From: Shimia sp040225985
GTDB lineage: Bacteria > Pseudomonadota > Alphaproteobacteria > Rhodobacterales > Rhodobacteraceae
Reading direction: 5' to 3'
Assembly (NCBI RefSeq): GCF_040225985.1
Contig: NZ_JBBPEU010000002.1
Span: forward strand, 62,001-126,000
DNA length: 64,000 nt
Part shown: positions 52,490-60,699 of the stretch, piece after piece
Position numbering within the stretch: the first letter of the stretch is position 1
Layout: every line of letters starts with the position of its first letter
Made by a program: the position numbers and the translations under genes
The notes under the pieces: generated by a model
Told to the model about the DNA's origin: nothing
What the model saw: only the letters and a program-made list of their open reading frames with translations
Databases searched by the model: none

Positions 52490-53680
52490 ATGTTTAAGGC
52501 ACTGGTTTCATTTCTATTTATCTGCTTCACCACCACGGCCGCCCTCGCCTCTGACTGCATAGATATTGGCAAGAAATGCATCGACCGGGACGCCACGGAC
52601 CTGACCCTCAAGCTTGAGGAAGGCCATCCTCCGCTGTCCGTGGTGCACGCGTTTTCCAACCTTGAGACGCTGCGCATCCGGGGATCCTTCAAATCCCGCG
52701 GCACCCCGATCGACATTACACCGATTGGCGGGCACCCCACGATCCGATCGCTCACGCTGGGCGAGATGAACGTGCCCGATCTGACCCCGCTGCACGACCT
52801 TCCTGCCCTTGAAAGCCTGCGACTGAACCGGTTGCAGAAAACCTCGCTGCGTCCGGTCAGTGATCTTGTGCAATTGACCCGGCTTTCCCTGCGCGGGAAC
52901 AAATGGCTGATCAACCTGCCCATCGGGAAGCTGGTCAACCTGCAGAGTCTGGAACTGGCCGACACGCCGATCACCTCTGTCGCGCCGCTGCGCAACATGA
53001 CCAAGATGGAACGGTTGTTCCTGTTTCACACCGATGTGGCGGACCTTTCACCGCTGGCGTCTATGACCGAGATGCGGTTTCTGGACGTGTCTTTTTCCAA
53101 CGTGGCCGATCTGCGGCCTCTGGCCGGCATGACCAAGCTGGAAACGCTCTATGTCCGCAACCTGCCGATCACCACGCTGGCAGGTCTGGAAAACGCGACC
53201 GGCTTGCAGGAGGTCCACGCCGATGGATCGCGGCTGCGGGATCTCTCTGCGCTGGCCGGAAAACCAGCCCTGAGAGAAGTCGAAATTCAGGACACCTCGG
53301 TCAACAGCCTCGAGCCGCTGCGCGATGCCACGGCGCTGCGCACGCTGGTGTTCAACAACACGCGCGTGACGGATCTAAGCCCGCTGGCCGATCTGCACAG
53401 CTTGCGCAAACTGTTGTTCAAACAGACCGCCGTTCTGGACATTACGCCGCTTGCAGGGCTGACGGGCCTGCATTCCCTGACGCTGCCGCAGCAACCGCTG
53501 GATCTGTCGATGCTGCGCCGCTTTGATGACGTGCAGATGCTGCGCGCACCGGACCTGCCCGAGGTGGACATGACCCCCCTTCTGGACATGCAGCGCCTGC
53601 AAATCCTTCTGGTGGGCAATTCCAAGCTGCGGATTTTTGGCCGCGCAGAGATCCACGCCTTTGTGGAAGGGCGCGATTAG
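52490..53680 (+). CDS. Secreted leucine-rich-repeat protein
   Basis: The 396-residue protein starts MFKALVSFLFICFTTTAALA, a signal peptide, at an ATG with GAGG six bases upstream. A cysteine pair (DCIDIGKKCI) follows, then about a dozen SDS22-like leucine-rich repeats of ~22 residues with the pattern LETLxLxxTxVxDLSPLAxM (for example MRFLDVSFSNVADLRPLAGM). Such solenoids bind proteins; a periplasmic or extracellular role is likely. No anchor or sorting signal is seen. It overlaps the convergent radical SAM gene by four bases. Confidence 0.88.
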   Translation: MFKALVSFLFICFTTTAALASDCIDIGKKCIDRDATDLTLKLEEGHPPLSVVHAFSNLETLRIRGSFKSRGTPIDITPIGGHPTIRSLTLGEMNVPDLTPLHDLPALESLRLNRLQKTSLRPVSDLVQLTRLSLRGNKWLINLPIGKLVNLQSLELADTPITSVAPLRNMTKMERLFLFHTDVADLSPLASMTEMRFLDVSFSNVADLRPLAGMTKLETLYVRNLPITTLAGLENATGLQEVHADGSRLRDLSALAGKPALREVEIQDTSVNSLEPLRDATALRTLVFNNTRVTDLSPLADLHSLRKLLFKQTAVLDITPLAGLTGLHSLTLPQQPLDLSMLRRFDDVQMLRAPDLPEVDMTPLLDMQRLQILLVGNSKLRIFGRAEIHAFVEGRD

Positions 53681-54762
53681 AACAACGCCAGTTGATCCCC
53701 CTTGGACAGGGGCGGACAGAACAGGGTCTTGTCGAGCCCGGGCAGTTTGTCCGCCAGCCCCTGCGCGCGCATGGCGCGTTTGAAGCGCAGGGCGATCATG
53801 TCGGCATAATGCCCCTCGCCCCGCATCCGGCGGCCCCAGTCGGCGCGATAATCCTCGCCGCCGTGCATCTCGCGGACCCGCGCCATGACGCGTTTGGCCC
53901 GGTCTGGGAAATACGCCTCAAGCCATTCGCGAAACAGCGGCGCAACCTCAAGCGGCAGGCGCAGCATGATCCAACTGGCCGCATGTGCCCCGGCGGCGGC
54001 CCCTGCCCCAAGCAGTGCCTCGATCTCGGTGTCGGTCAGACCTGGCAGAACCGGCGCCATCATCACCCGAACCGGAATGCCAGCCTCGGACAGGCGCCGG
54101 ATCGTGGTCAGGCGGCGCGCAGGTGCGGGCACGCGGGGTTCCATCAGGCGCGACAGGTGCGGGTCCAGCGTGGTGACGGAGATGCCCACATGCACAAGGT
54201 TGCGTGCGGCCATGCGCGACAGGATGTCGATGTCACGCTCGATCAAGGACCCTTTGGTCACGATGCCGACCGGGTGATCGAACCGGTCCAGCACTTCCAG
54301 GCAGGCGCGCCAGATTTTCTGTTCTTTTTCAACGGGCTGATAGGGATCGGTGTTGGTCCCCACGGCCAGCGTGTCCACCCGGTACCCTTTGCGGCGAAGT
54401 GTCTTTTCCAACAGGGCGGCGGCGTTTGGGCGCCCGATCAGGCGGGTCTCGAAATCAAGCCCGGGCGACAGGCCGAGATAGGCATGCGTCGGGCGCGCGA
54501 AACAATAGATGCAGCCATGTTCACAGCCGCGATACGGGTTCAGCGACCGGTCAAAGGGCACATCGGGCGAGCTGTTGCGGGTCAGGATGGTTTTTGCGGG
54601 TTCAAGGCGCAACTCGGTCCGGAACGCTGCCCGTTCCAGCGGGATATCCCAGCCATCATGTTCCTCAACCCGAGTCGCATCATAGCGGCCACTCGCATTG
54701 CTGATCGCGCCGCGTCCCCGCCGCCGATCGGGGTCGATTATGCCTGCGTCCTTGTTTTGCAT
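53677..54762 (-). CDS. PA0069/Rv2578c-family radical SAM protein, SplB-like
   Basis: The 361-residue protein has NPYRGCEHGCIYCFARPTHAYLGL with the CxxxCxxC-type cluster site (C-EHG-C-IY-C) and GLDFETRL. The core continues AVGTNTDPYQPVEK and ITVTTLDPHLSRLMEP-like (VGISVTTLDPHLSRLMEPR). This group is related to spore photoproduct lyase SplB, which repairs DNA. No reaction is known for it. A perfect SOS box lies 12 bases before its start codon, which suggests induction by DNA damage. Confidence 0.88.
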   Translation of the reverse strand: MQNKDAGIIDPDRRRGRGAISNASGRYDATRVEEHDGWDIPLERAAFRTELRLEPAKTILTRNSSPDVPFDRSLNPYRGCEHGCIYCFARPTHAYLGLSPGLDFETRLIGRPNAAALLEKTLRRKGYRVDTLAVGTNTDPYQPVEKEQKIWRACLEVLDRFDHPVGIVTKGSLIERDIDILSRMAARNLVHVGISVTTLDPHLSRLMEPRVPAPARRLTTIRRLSEAGIPVRVMMAPVLPGLTDTEIEALLGAGAAAGAHAASWIMLRLPLEVAPLFREWLEAYFPDRAKRVMARVREMHGGEDYRADWGRRMRGEGHYADMIALRFKRAMRAQGLADKLPGLDKTLFCPPLSKGDQLALF

Positions 54763-54774
54763 GGCAAATTGTTA

Positions 54775-54789
54775 GAACAAAAACGGAAC
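54775..54789. promoter_or_regulatory. SOS box (LexA site) of the PA0069-type radical SAM gene
   Basis: GAACAAAAACGGAAC is an exact GAAC-N7-GAAC direct repeat, that is GTTC-N7-GTTC on the minus strand, the same class as the recA box. It lies 12 bases upstream of the leftward start codon and 183 bases from the rightward corrinoid protein gene. Confidence 0.82.
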
Positions 54790-54972
54790 ATTTGCAATCT
54801 ACCTCATGACAACCCTGAAAATTATTCACACCACGGGCGCGCTTTCATCGCTATAAGTCGGTCTCAGCGTCGGCCATGTCGCAATTTTGACAGTCGGGTT
54901 GCCGCAAAAAGACGAATGGTGGTCAAAAGTGACCCAAACAGGCGCGCGCGCCCGAAACTATAAGGAACGCCC

Positions 54973-55671
54973 ATGTCGGAAGAAGACGATATCATCCTGT
55001 CGGAACTGGACGACGAGGAACTGGTTCAACAGATGTTCGACGACCTTTACGACGGTCTCAAGGAAGAGATCGAAGAAGGTGTGAACATCCTGCTGGAACG
55101 CGGCTGGGAACCCTACAAGATCCTGACCGAGGCCCTCGTGGGCGGCATGACCATCGTGGGCGCCGACTTCCGCGACGGGATCCTGTTCGTGCCCGAGGTT
55201 CTGCTGGCCGCTAACGCGATGAAGGGCGGCATGGGCATCCTCAAGCCGCTGCTGGCCGAGACCGGCGCACCGCGCATGGGGTCGATGGTGATCGGCACCG
55301 TCAAGGGCGACATCCACGACATCGGCAAGAACCTTGTCGGCATGATGATGGAAGGCGCAGGCTTTGAAGTGGTCGATCTGGGCATCAACAACCCGGTCGA
55401 GAACTATCTTGAAGCCCTCGAAGAGCACAAGCCCGACATCCTTGGCATGTCGGCCCTGCTGACCACCACCATGCCCTACATGAAGGTCGTGATCGACACG
55501 ATGGTCGAACAGGGCATCCGCGACGACTTTACCGTTCTGGTGGGTGGTGCGCCCCTGAACGAGGAATTCGGCAAGGCCATTGGCGCCGACGCCTATTGCC
55601 GTGACGCGGCTGTGGCGGTCGAAACCGCCAAAGAATTCGTCGCGCGCAAACACAACTCGATGAACGCCTGA
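54973..55671 (+). CDS. Corrinoid (B12-binding) methyltransferase protein, MtbC/MetH-type
   Basis: The 232-residue protein has an N-terminal helical cap domain (LYDGLKEEIEEGVNILLERGWEPYKILTEALVGGM, VPEVLLAANAMKGGM). A Rossmann-like cobalamin domain follows with the base-off motif GTVKGDIHDIGKNLVG, whose histidine replaces the dimethylbenzimidazole ligand, then GMSALLTTTMPYMK and VLVGGAPL. It carries methyl groups between partner methyltransferases. It is not fused to substrate domains as in full MetH. DUF1638 follows directly. A TTGACA at 54887 may be its -35. A split methionine synthase subunit is the most likely role. Confidence 0.9.
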   Translation: MSEEDDIILSELDDEELVQQMFDDLYDGLKEEIEEGVNILLERGWEPYKILTEALVGGMTIVGADFRDGILFVPEVLLAANAMKGGMGILKPLLAETGAPRMGSMVIGTVKGDIHDIGKNLVGMMMEGAGFEVVDLGINNPVENYLEALEEHKPDILGMSALLTTTMPYMKVVIDTMVEQGIRDDFTVLVGGAPLNEEFGKAIGADAYCRDAAVAVETAKEFVARKHNSMNA

Positions 55672-55703
55672 TCCCTCCCTCGGGTCTGCGCCCATCGCAT
55701 CCC

Positions 55704-55739
55704 ACGGCCCGCCCTCCTCCCCGGCGGGTCGTTTTTGTT
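55704..55739 (+). terminator. Terminator or attenuator between the corrinoid protein and DUF1638 genes
   Basis: A 10-bp stem with one G-U pair (ACGGCCCGCC / GGCGGGTCGT) encloses a nine-base loop and is followed by TTTTGTTT. The DUF1638 ribosome-binding site comes directly after, so partial read-through is likely. Confidence 0.75.
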
Positions 55740-55755
55740 TCAGAAAGGTGGTCCC

Positions 55756-56394
55756 ATGCCCCAGCCCTCGGATGACATGCTGACCCAGGAAGGTTTGGCG
55801 CTGGACCGGCGCGCGGGCCGGATCCTGCTGATCGCCTGCGGGGCACTGGCACGCGAAATCCTTGATCTCAAGACCGCCAATCGCTGGGATCACATGGACC
55901 TGACCTGTCTGCCCGCGATCTACCACGTGACCCCCGAAAAAATCCCCGCCGCCGTGCGCGAGGCGGTGACCAAACATCGCGACACCTATGACGAGATTTT
56001 CGTGGTCTACGCCGATTGCGGCACCGGTGGACTGTTGCAGCAGGAATGCGAAAACCTTGGGGTCGAGATGGTCGCGGGGCCGCATTGCTATAGCTTTTTC
56101 GAAGGCAATGACCGCTTTGCCGAAATTGCCGAAGACGAGTTCACAGCCTTTTACCTGACCGACTTCCTTGTCCGGCAGTTTGACGCTTTTGTATGGAAAC
56201 CCATGGGGTTGGACCGTCATCCTGAGCTGAAAGACATGTATTTCGGGAATTATACCAAGCTGGTCTATCAGGCCCAGACGGACGACCCCGCCCTGACCGA
56301 AAAAGCACGCGTCTGTGCAAACCGTCTGGGTCTGGCCTTTGAGCGTCGTTTTACCGGATACGGCGATCTTGCGACCACGCTTGCTGAACTCTGA
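55756..56394 (+). CDS. DUF1638 family protein
   Basis: The 212-residue protein starts MPQPSDDMLTQEGLALDRRAGRILLIACGALAREIL (ATG 55756, AGAAAGGTGG upstream). It has the family features LTCLPAIYHVTPEKIPAAV, VVYADCGTGGLLQQECENLGVEMVAGPHCYSFFEG and VWKPMGLDRHPEL. Conserved cysteines (ACGAL, DCGTG, GPHCYS) could bind metal or a corrinoid-linked thiol. The family is of unknown function. Its place right behind the corrinoid protein suggests it serves the same methyl-transfer system. Confidence 0.88.
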   Translation: MPQPSDDMLTQEGLALDRRAGRILLIACGALAREILDLKTANRWDHMDLTCLPAIYHVTPEKIPAAVREAVTKHRDTYDEIFVVYADCGTGGLLQQECENLGVEMVAGPHCYSFFEGNDRFAEIAEDEFTAFYLTDFLVRQFDAFVWKPMGLDRHPELKDMYFGNYTKLVYQAQTDDPALTEKARVCANRLGLAFERRFTGYGDLATTLAEL

Positions 56395-56477
56395 CGAGAC
56401 CGCTTTGACAGGCAAAGCTTGAAAACAAGCGGGATTGGGCCATGCTTGGGGGACCATCGCAAGACCTGGACCCCGCC

Positions 56478-57356
56478 ATGCCCCCTTTTGCCCGTGCCTT
56501 TGCCCTCACCACAGCCCTTGCCCTTTCCGCGCCCGCTCTGGCTGACGCCCCGATCGGGGACGCCATCCAGTCGGTGCCAATTTTCGACGCCCATGTCCAT
56601 TACAAGGAACCCGCGTGGGAGGCCTTTCCGGTCCCCAGCGTGATCGAGTTGATGGACCGCTCGGGCGTGGCGATGGGGCTGGTGTCGTCCACGCCGGATG
56701 AAGGCACGATCATGCTGTGGGAATACGCCCCGAACCGCATCGTGCCCGAGTTGCGCCCCTATCATGGCGACGTGAATTCCGGCAACTGGACCCAGTCCGA
56801 AACCATCGTCGGCTATCTGGAAGACAGACTGGCCCGCTATCCCCATCAGGGCATTGGCGAATTCCACATTCATCGGCTGGACCCGTTCGACGAACCGCTG
56901 TTCCGTGAGGTGATCCGCATGGCCAAAGAACGGGATATCTATCTGCACGTTCACACCGGCGCGGCGGCTGTGGCGTGGCTGTACGAGCTTGACCCGGAGG
57001 TCAAGATGATCTGGGCGCATGCGGGGTTGGGTGAAAGCGCCCGCAATGTCTATCGCGTGATGGAGGCGTTTCCCACGCTGATGGCAGACACCTCGCTGCG
57101 CGAATATGAAATCGACACTTCCGGCGACGGGCTGAATCCCGAGTGGCAAAAGATCATCTACGCCTTTCAGGACCGCCTAATGGTGGGCAGCGACACATGG
57201 GTGAACGGCCAATGGGAAGACTATGCAGAAATTATCGCCTCGAACCGGCGCTGGCTGGCGAAACTGCCGCGCGACGTGGCCGAAAAGATTGCCTATCGCA
57301 ACGCCGAACGCGCGTTTGGGCGGGAGGTGACGATGGACCTTATCGGCAAGAAATAG
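56478..57356 (+). CDS. Exported amidohydrolase-family protein
   Basis: The 292-residue protein has a signal peptide (MPPFARAFALTTALALSAPALA). A metal-dependent hydrolase barrel of the amidohydrolase 2 type follows: VPIFDAHVHYKE (HxH), GIGEFHIHRL, IYLHVHTGAAAVAWL, MIWAHAGLGES and LMVGSDTWVN with the catalytic aspartate. It should act in the periplasm on an unknown C-N, C-O or C-C bond. It is 83 bases after DUF1638 and 129 bases before the SBP56-type gene. The start at 56478 gives a clean signal peptide. Confidence 0.85.
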   Translation: MPPFARAFALTTALALSAPALADAPIGDAIQSVPIFDAHVHYKEPAWEAFPVPSVIELMDRSGVAMGLVSSTPDEGTIMLWEYAPNRIVPELRPYHGDVNSGNWTQSETIVGYLEDRLARYPHQGIGEFHIHRLDPFDEPLFREVIRMAKERDIYLHVHTGAAAVAWLYELDPEVKMIWAHAGLGESARNVYRVMEAFPTLMADTSLREYEIDTSGDGLNPEWQKIIYAFQDRLMVGSDTWVNGQWEDYAEIIASNRRWLAKLPRDVAEKIAYRNAERAFGREVTMDLIGKK

Positions 57357-57429
57357 GAAAACATTCGGCCAATCCGCCCGTTTGGTCGGGACTTCCCCAC
57401 ATAGAATTGTTTTGCGCGACTGCATTTTG

Positions 57430-57446
57430 TGTGACACCGTGTCGCA
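57430..57446. promoter_or_regulatory. Putative operator upstream of the SBP56-type gene
   Basis: TGTGACACCGTGTCGCA is a 17-base inverted repeat with one mismatch, 39 bases before the start codon, where a repressor or activator would bind. The regulator is unknown. Confidence 0.45.
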
Positions 57447-57485
57447 TGCCAAAATATTAGGCATCGACCCTGGGAGGAATTTTTA

Positions 57486-58886
57486 ATGAATCTGAGACCC
57501 GATCCGACTTTTCACGCGACCCCGAAACTTGCCATGGAAGCGCCCGCCGAAACGCTGGCCTTTACCTTGATGCTCAGTCCCGACGGATCCCAGCCTGACG
57601 GGCTGGCGGTTGTGGATGTAGATCCGAAATCAAAGACTTATGGCCAGATTGTGCATCAGGTCATCATGCCGAACAAGGGTGACGAATTTCACCATTTCGG
57701 GTGGAACGCCTGTTCCTCATCTCTGTCACCGCTTTCCGGGCATGCATTTCTGGAACGCCGTTACCTGATCATCCCGGGCATTCGCAGTTCGCGCATTTAC
57801 GTCATCGACGTCAAAGAGCCGCTTGCGGCGAAAATCCACAAGATCATCGAACCCGAAGAGGTTTTTGCAAAGACCGGATATTCACGCCCCCACACGATCC
57901 ATTGCGGACCGGAAGGCATCTATGTGTCCACGCTGGGTGGAGGTGGCCCGGACGGGACAGATGGCCCACCGGGTATCTTCATCATGGATTGCGAGACTTT
58001 CGAAATCCTGGGCCGCTACGAGATGGACCGCGGCGAACAGGACAAGCACTATGATTTCTGGTGGAACCTGCCGCGCGATTACATGGTGAGTTCCGAATGG
58101 GGCCTGCCGCCACAATTCGAGAACGGCATCGTGGCCGAAGATTTGCTATCGAACAAATACGGGCACAAGATCCATTTCTGGAACCTGCGTGAACGGCGCA
58201 ATGTGCAGACAATCGACCTTGGGGCCAACCACCAGATGGCGCTCGAAATCCGTCCGGCCCATGATCCGGCCAAGGATTACGGCTTCTGCGGCGTGGTGGT
58301 CGACACAACCAACCTGCAAGGCGCGATCTTTACGTGGTGGCAGAAAGACGACGGCACGTTTGAGGCCAAAAAGACGATCACCATCGATCCCCGTCCTGAA
58401 AAGGCCGAAAACCTCCCGCCCTTGCTGCAGGGCTTCGAGGCCGTACCGCCGCTTGTGACGGATATCGACCTCAGCCTTGATGACAAGTTTCTCTATGTCG
58501 CCTGTTGGGGTCAGGGCGAGATGCACCAGTATGACGTCTCGGACCCGATGAACCCCAAGCTGACCGGCAAGGTCGAAATCGGCGGCATTGCGCGCGGGGC
58601 GAAACATCCCAATGGCAAAGACTTTGTCTATGGCCCGCAGATGGTAGAGATCAGCCGCGACGGGAAACGCGTCTACTGGACGAATTCGCTCTATTCGACA
58701 TGGGATGACCAGTTCTATCCGGACGATGAAGGCGGCCAGATGGTCATGGCCCATGTCGGAGAAAACGGTGGTCTGGAACTGGACCAGGATTTCTACGTCG
58801 AATTCCCGAAAGGGTACCGCAGCCACCAGATCCGCCTTGAAGGAGGCGACTGTTCGACGGACAGTTTCTGCTATCCCTCTGTCTGA
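57486..58886 (+). CDS. Selenium-binding protein SBP56 / methanethiol oxidase-like
   Basis: The 466-residue protein is a full-length SBP56 beta-propeller: HHFGWNACSSSLS with the conserved cysteine, GYSRPHTIHCGPEGIYVSTLGG, HYDFWWNLPRDYMVSSEWG and DDKFLYVACWGQGEMHQYDV. Bacterial members (MtoX) oxidise methanethiol to formaldehyde, H2S and H2O2 with copper. Unlike the periplasmic enzyme I know of, this one shows no signal peptide (MNLRPDPTFHATPKLAMEAP), so it looks cytosolic. A very strong GGGAGGAA site precedes the start. A small permease follows by three bases. Confidence 0.9.
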   Translation: MNLRPDPTFHATPKLAMEAPAETLAFTLMLSPDGSQPDGLAVVDVDPKSKTYGQIVHQVIMPNKGDEFHHFGWNACSSSLSPLSGHAFLERRYLIIPGIRSSRIYVIDVKEPLAAKIHKIIEPEEVFAKTGYSRPHTIHCGPEGIYVSTLGGGGPDGTDGPPGIFIMDCETFEILGRYEMDRGEQDKHYDFWWNLPRDYMVSSEWGLPPQFENGIVAEDLLSNKYGHKIHFWNLRERRNVQTIDLGANHQMALEIRPAHDPAKDYGFCGVVVDTTNLQGAIFTWWQKDDGTFEAKKTITIDPRPEKAENLPPLLQGFEAVPPLVTDIDLSLDDKFLYVACWGQGEMHQYDVSDPMNPKLTGKVEIGGIARGAKHPNGKDFVYGPQMVEISRDGKRVYWTNSLYSTWDDQFYPDDEGGQMVMAHVGENGGLELDQDFYVEFPKGYRSHQIRLEGGDCSTDSFCYPSV

Positions 58887-58889
58887 CGC

Positions 58890-59549
58890 GTGACGGACAT
58901 AACTACGGCGGCGGCCCTTTGGTGGGCCGTGATCGCCTCGGGAATATATCATGGGGTCAATCCCGGCATGGGGTGGCCGCTGGCGGTGTCGGCCGCGTTG
59001 ATGGAGCGGAAAAGCGGCAGCCTCGCGCGGGCGCTTCTGGCGCTTGCGCTGGGGCATTTTCTGGCCATGGCAGCCATCCTGTTCCCCTTTACCGTGCTGC
59101 TGTTTCTGGCCGAGTGGCAGAGTGCCATCCAGACCGGCGCGGCCTGTCTGGTGATCGCGCTTGGGGTTTACCTGTTGATCAACCCGCGGCATCCGCGGTT
59201 TCTGGCCCGGGTGCCGCCGTCGCGTCTGGCGCTGTGGTCGTTCCTGTCGGCGATTGCCCACGGGGCAGGTTTGATGCTGGTGCCGATCTATCTAGGGATC
59301 TGTCGCACCATCGAGACAGACGCGGGCCACGCGGCGGCCTCGGATCTCATGACGGGAAACGCTATGATCGCGCTATCCGTGGCCGTGGCCCACACACTTG
59401 CCATGACCGCATCAGGGGGTGTTCTGGCGGTTGCCGTCTACAAATGGTTGGGTTTGCGGTTCCTGTCGAAAAGCTGGTTCAACCTTGATGTGGTCTGGGC
59501 GCTGAGCCTGATCCTTGTCGGGATCATCTCGCTCTGGTCCCTGCACTGA
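58890..59549 (+). CDS. Polytopic membrane protein, possible metal permease, coupled to SBP56
   Basis: The 219-residue protein has six membrane segments. Helix 1 holds SGIYHGVNPGMGWPLAVSAAL and helix 2 ALGHFLAMAAIL; a later helix has SAIAHGAGLMLVPIYLG and another VAVAHTLAMTASGGV. Histidine and NPG placement recalls NicO/RcnA-type metal transporters, but the match is loose. A GTG start lies three bases after the SBP56 stop, so they are one unit. Supply or removal of the SBP56 metal is inference. Confidence 0.72.
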   Translation: MTDITTAAALWWAVIASGIYHGVNPGMGWPLAVSAALMERKSGSLARALLALALGHFLAMAAILFPFTVLLFLAEWQSAIQTGAACLVIALGVYLLINPRHPRFLARVPPSRLALWSFLSAIAHGAGLMLVPIYLGICRTIETDAGHAAASDLMTGNAMIALSVAVAHTLAMTASGGVLAVAVYKWLGLRFLSKSWFNLDVVWALSLILVGIISLWSLH

Positions 59550-59604
59550 GGCGCTCCGTGCCTGCCGATGTCAGACAGGCAGGCGAGCTTGGTGCACTGA
59601 CAGG

Positions 59605-60489
59605 TTATGCGATTTCGATCGCCGGGTCTTCGTCTGCGATTTCGTCCTCTGGGGTGGCATATTCGTCCTCAGGCACATCAAGGCTCAGGGCTGCCATCAT
59701 TTCCAGCCCCTCATCGCCGGCCCCTTCAAGCTCGAAGGCACCACTGGCAACGGCTTCGTCAAAGTCCGCAAGAAGTTCGTCAGAACTTGCATAGCCGCCT
59801 TCGGGCGCATCCAGCCGAAAGATTTCGCTGGGGTATTCTTCGCCCGTATCGCTCTGAACCATTTCAAAGAACACCACGGACTCGAGCTCTTGCACCTCGC
59901 CGCCATTGTCCTCGAAGGCCCCGACATAGTTGGCAAAAGTCGGTTCTTCATCCTCGGGTAGGTTTTCGTCCGAAATATAGACCCCGTTCGAAATGACGCC
60001 GTTGTCGTACAGGTCATATCCGAATCCGACCTTATCGAAGGTGGGTTCTTCCGGTTCCTCGGGTTCTTCTGGGTCGTCCATCACGTGCTTGATTGACCCT
60101 TCTTCGGTGGTGGTCGAGGTCGCGCGGATCCCGAAAACATCGATTTCGTCCAGACTGCTGATATCCAAATCAATGGTCAGGGTGTCGCCTTCGGTCAGAT
60201 AGGTTTCCTTGTCTTCGCCTTCGCGCCCAAGACCGGGACGGCTCAACTCAATGGCGCTGTCCCACTGCACGTCTTCCCCATCCAGATCCGCCCCGTTCAT
60301 GTTGAGCGGGCCACTCAACTTCTCGCTGTCGCCGGAAAAATCGTCATCGCCATAGTAAATGGCGTTCACGTCCATGGCACCGTCGTTCACGGCAATATCC
60401 GCGTGGAACCCGTCTTCATCCTGATAGACGGTGACGGTATAGGACAACCCGTCATGCTCAACGGAAAAAATCTTTGAAGTTTCCGGCAT
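59605..60489 (-). CDS. Highly acidic protein of unknown function
   Basis: I do not recognise the family. The 294-residue protein (ATG 60489, GAGGAA six bases upstream) is very rich in Asp and Glu, with a linker DDPEEPEEPEEPTFDK near the middle that splits it into two beta-rich halves. There is no signal peptide, membrane segment or cysteine-rich region. The first half holds YTVTVYQDEDGFHADIAVN and TLTIDLDISSLDEIDVFGI; the second repeats strand-like segments. The acidity recalls calcium-binding or type I-secreted proteins, but RTX nonapeptides are absent. It stands alone with a 210-base AT-richer region upstream. Confidence 0.75.
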   Translation of the reverse strand: MPETSKIFSVEHDGLSYTVTVYQDEDGFHADIAVNDGAMDVNAIYYGDDDFSGDSEKLSGPLNMNGADLDGEDVQWDSAIELSRPGLGREGEDKETYLTEGDTLTIDLDISSLDEIDVFGIRATSTTTEEGSIKHVMDDPEEPEEPEEPTFDKVGFGYDLYDNGVISNGVYISDENLPEDEEPTFANYVGAFEDNGGEVQELESVVFFEMVQSDTGEEYPSEIFRLDAPEGGYASSDELLADFDEAVASGAFELEGAGDEGLEMMAALSLDVPEDEYATPEDEIADEDPAIEIA

Positions 60490-60699
60490 TGACTGTTCCT
60501 CGCGCAAATTATGCTGATGGGTGTGGCCACCACACCGCGCAGGTGTCGCCTTCTTTGGATCGTGGCAGCCAGACGCCGCAGTTATAGTGCAATTTTGCCA
60601 AAATTTTTACACATTTTGCTCGAGAGCAGGGAAACACACCGTTTCCGGAATGTTTCAAAAGCACCGTTGGAAAGATTAAAGCCCTTTAAAAGCAGGACC

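Noticed and set aside
54763..54972. Possible cobalamin or SAM riboswitch before the corrinoid protein gene
   Set aside because: No B12-box or SAM-II core can be found in the 210 bases. The clear element there is the SOS box of the divergent gene.
60676..60689. TTAAAG-CC-CTTTAA palindrome near the end of the XRE-cupin gene
   Set aside because: It is short and AT-rich with no T run. TTAA spacing is six rather than seven, so neither a terminator nor a CtrA site is supported.
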